24,778 nt of DNA from a virus: IMG/VR virus record IMGVR_UViG_3300020176_000089, positions 1 to 24,778 of that record. One strand, given 5' to 3'. Below the pieces are notes generated by a model. It made no database searches and was not told the DNA's origin. It saw only the letters and a list, made by a program, of their open reading frames with translations. Each line of letters starts with the position of its first letter. Position 1 is the first letter of the stretch. Below are positions 23,375 to 24,778 of the stretch, one piece after another. The translations under genes were made by a program, and so were the position numbers.

Positions 23375-23484
23375 ATCAGTTCAACTCCGATCATCAAAAA
23401 CAAAAAGATCGCCATGCAATCATAACCGCAGCGATCCCAAGCCCTACGCACACGATTCACAATGTAATCTTTTGCCGTCTTCAT
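23371..23484 (-). CDS. Possible 37-aa membrane protein
   Basis: A 37-aa frame: a basic N-terminal half (KTAKDYIVNRVRRAWDR) then a hydrophobic segment CMAIFLFLMIGVELI (23-37) that could span or sit in the membrane with the basic end inside. GAGG lies about six bases before the ATG, and its stop overlaps the next gene's start as ATGA. Its first 41 bases overlap the end of the zinc-ribbon gene in another frame. The frame extends upstream to 23574, but that part overlaps the zinc-ribbon gene and looks like a shadow. The hydrophobic stretch is short, so expression and membrane insertion are both uncertain. Confidence 0.4.
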   Translation of the reverse strand: MKTAKDYIVNRVRRAWDRCGYDCMAIFLFLMIGVELI

Positions 23485-23578
23485 CTTCGACCTCGTATAG
23501 TGGCTGGCCACAATCGTCACACAAAACCTCATCGTCGTCATATGGGTTATCAAAGGTCCAATCCGGTCGTTCAATCAT
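23444..23578 (-). CDS. 44-aa zinc-ribbon protein
   Basis: A 44-aa acidic protein with CDDC (20-23) and CESC (40-43) separated by 16 residues, the pattern of a small zinc ribbon binding one zinc ion through four cysteines. The N-terminus is acidic (DNPYDDDEV). The ATG overlaps the preceding stop as ATGA, which strongly favours this frame over the longer overlapping one. Zinc ribbons of this size are often nucleic acid or protein-binding adaptors; for phage early genes, binding host RNA polymerase would be one option, but nothing in the sequence proves it. Confidence 0.7.
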   Translation of the reverse strand: MIERPDWTFDNPYDDDEVLCDDCGQPLYEVEDEDGKRLHCESCA

Positions 23579-24369
23579 TTCTTTTGGCTCTTCCAATTGC
23601 GCCGCTGCACATTCTGAGTGATGTGTTGACGATGCTTTGCGGTGCCAAACCAGTGCCCGGCTTTGATCAACCGTATGATCACCGTTTCAAACGTGCATTT
23701 CTTGCCCATCTCGCCATTGATTCTCAAACCTAAGTCTCTGACCTCGCGGATGGTTTTGCCGTCTGTGAATGCCGACCACTCTTGCTCGTGGACGTAATGA
23801 GACAACGTCTTCTTTGGGGGCGGCTTTCTTTCCAGATCGACCTGCCCGTTGTTCACGAACCGCATGACGACCGAGTCGCACAGGCTTTCCCACTCGTTTA
23901 TCGTGTATCCCGCAAAGCGGCTCAGATCAAAATGCGTGGGGTCGGTGTCATCTACCGGGTTGTCTTCTAGATACTCAGCGATCTGTTCCTCTACGGACGG
24001 CTCCGGTGCTTTCTTTGGCTGGATTGGAATGACCGTCCGCTTGGACTTTTTTGGCTGTGGCCCCTCTTCGTAGACCTGCACGTCCATTTGGTGCCCGTCT
24101 AAAAAGATCAAACGCTTCACTTTCACGTCAGCGACTTCTGCACCCTCGTGATATTTCCACCGGTGCTGTTGATTGAGTTCTTTTAACTCAGCGTTGAAGA
24201 CCCCGTCATTACCGAGATTACCCATCCAAATGGCTTGGATGATGTGACCGCGCACTTGCCGCTCTTCAAGTTCTATGATCTCCCAAAACCGTTTGATGTC
24301 GTCAGGTTCTTCTGCTTTTCTTTGCAGAAACTCGTAAATCATGCCTTCGCGTAAATCGTGAAACTTCAT
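23575..24369 (-). CDS. Unrecognised protein, 264 aa
   Basis: The largest gene of the leftward cassette, and one I do not recognise. The N-terminal domain (about 1-95) is mixed alpha/beta with a helix starting KFHDLREGMIYEFLQRKAEE. A Lys/Pro-rich linker lies at about 105-125 (PKKSKRTVIPIQPKKAPEP). The C-terminal domain (about 125-264) has acidic then basic helices and ends strongly basic (RRNWKSQKK), consistent with nucleic acid binding. The start at 24369 makes an ATGA overlap with the previous stop, matching the rest of the cassette; an in-frame ATG at 24390 would add seven residues and has a weak ribosome site. No catalytic motif was found. Confidence 0.7.
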   Translation of the reverse strand: MKFHDLREGMIYEFLQRKAEEPDDIKRFWEIIELEERQVRGHIIQAIWMGNLGNDGVFNAELKELNQQHRWKYHEGAEVADVKVKRLIFLDGHQMDVQVYEEGPQPKKSKRTVIPIQPKKAPEPSVEEQIAEYLEDNPVDDTDPTHFDLSRFAGYTINEWESLCDSVVMRFVNNGQVDLERKPPPKKTLSHYVHEQEWSAFTDGKTIREVRDLGLRINGEMGKKCTFETVIIRLIKAGHWFGTAKHRQHITQNVQRRNWKSQKK

Positions 24370-24710
24370 TCTTTTTGATCTCCCGGCCATTCCTGCATCT
24401 CTTCATCGATTATCTCTTTGATGTCGATCAATAACGGTTCAGTAAACCTTTCTGCAGGGACAATTTTAAATCGAGAGCGAATGTGCGTACTGTGGGGTGC
24501 CATTTCTTCATGCATTGCCCACAGTGCGGCAGATTTGGTGACGCCCTTTTGCAACTGCTCTACCTTCACGTCTGTCACGCGAGCTTCTATCAGTGCTTTT
24601 TTGCAAACTTCTTCCATGATCTTTTGAGCTAATTCATCTCTCATGGTTTTTTTGATCTGTTGGAGTTCTTCACGGATCATGCTTCGCAAGGTTTCTTCTG
24701 TGCGTTTCAT
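24366..24710 (-). CDS. Unrecognised protein with N-terminal coiled coil, 114 aa
   Basis: A 114-aa protein. Residues 1-45 form a highly charged helix with hydrophobic spacing (MIREELQQIKKTMRDELAQK), probably an oligomerising coiled coil. The rest is mixed, with a basic segment (STHIRSRFKIVPAERF) followed by an acidic helix (IDIKEIIDEEM). It is linked by ATGA overlaps to both neighbours. No known family is recognised. An oligomeric accessory to the 264-aa protein is a possibility from gene order alone. Confidence 0.65.
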   Translation of the reverse strand: MKRTEETLRSMIREELQQIKKTMRDELAQKIMEEVCKKALIEARVTDVKVEQLQKGVTKSAALWAMHEEMAPHSTHIRSRFKIVPAERFTEPLLIDIKEIIDEEMQEWPGDQKE

Positions 24711-24778
24711 TCGTCGCCCTCATCTGACATAAACAACTTTTGCGTACCCACGTCGAACTTCCAACTCGTCCCGGTCTG
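24707..24778 (-). CDS. 3' end of a leftward gene (partial)
   Basis: On the - strand an open frame enters at the window edge and ends after 23 codons with VGTQKLFMSDEGDE-stop. Its TGA overlaps the ATG of the 114-aa gene as ATGA, the junction type used through this cassette. The acidic end is all that can be described; the product is unknown. Confidence 0.6.
   Translation of the reverse strand, partial: QTGTSWKFDVGTQKLFMSDEGDE

Noticed and set aside
23485-23574. N-terminal extension of the 37-aa frame to a 67-aa protein
   Set aside because: It overlaps the zinc-ribbon gene almost completely and lacks the ATGA junction with the upstream gene; only the part from 23484 is kept, at low confidence.
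23278-23733. 151-aa + strand frame
   Set aside because: It runs antisense across five coupled - strand genes, is rich in His, Pro and Ser, and shows no domain.

Overview
The window looks like a piece of a tailed double-stranded DNA phage genome, or an integrated copy of one, most likely infecting a marine bacterium. No cellular gene is seen. The lysis genes, the very long virion proteins and the compact replication module together resemble podovirus-like phages I know from marine metagenomes. This placement is from memory of protein families, not from a search. Capsid, portal, terminase, integrase, tRNA, CRISPR, insertion sequence and attachment site are all absent, so the genome continues on both sides.

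Left part (about 1-14146, + strand): one tightly packed late operon. It encodes a three-helix holin, a T4-type lysozyme, a probable tail or head-completion protein, a small virion protein and four very large proteins (656, 689, 1082 and 1268 aa). The large ones resemble internal or ejection proteins of podoviruses in size, order and low-complexity character. Most junctions overlap as TAATG or ATGA. A rightward hairpin terminator follows the last gene, embedded in the 3' end of an opposing gene.

Centre (14139-15584, - strand): a compact SNF2-type helicase gene, convergent with the late operon and divergent from the replication operon. The 102-bp gap 15585-15686 presumably holds divergent promoters.

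Right-centre (15687-22593, + strand): a replication operon. In order it has a conserved phage protein, a putative ssDNA-binding protein ending ADPF, an archaeo-eukaryotic-type primase (TOTE-like), a small conserved protein, a UvrD-like SF1 helicase, a DUF3310 protein and a family A DNA polymerase with 3'-5' exonuclease. The polymerase carries leucine at the position equivalent to E. coli Pol I Phe762. Together these supply priming, unwinding, strand protection and synthesis. Two genes start with TTG inside the preceding TGA.

Right end (22654-24778, - strand): a cassette of small, mostly unrecognised genes linked by 4-bp ATGA overlaps, running leftward to an intrinsic terminator. Three are very short genes read here from the sequence: a 44-aa zinc-ribbon protein, a 37-aa possible membrane protein and a 56-aa ribbon-helix-helix-like regulator. 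This is the least explained part of the window and may be an early or host-takeover module.
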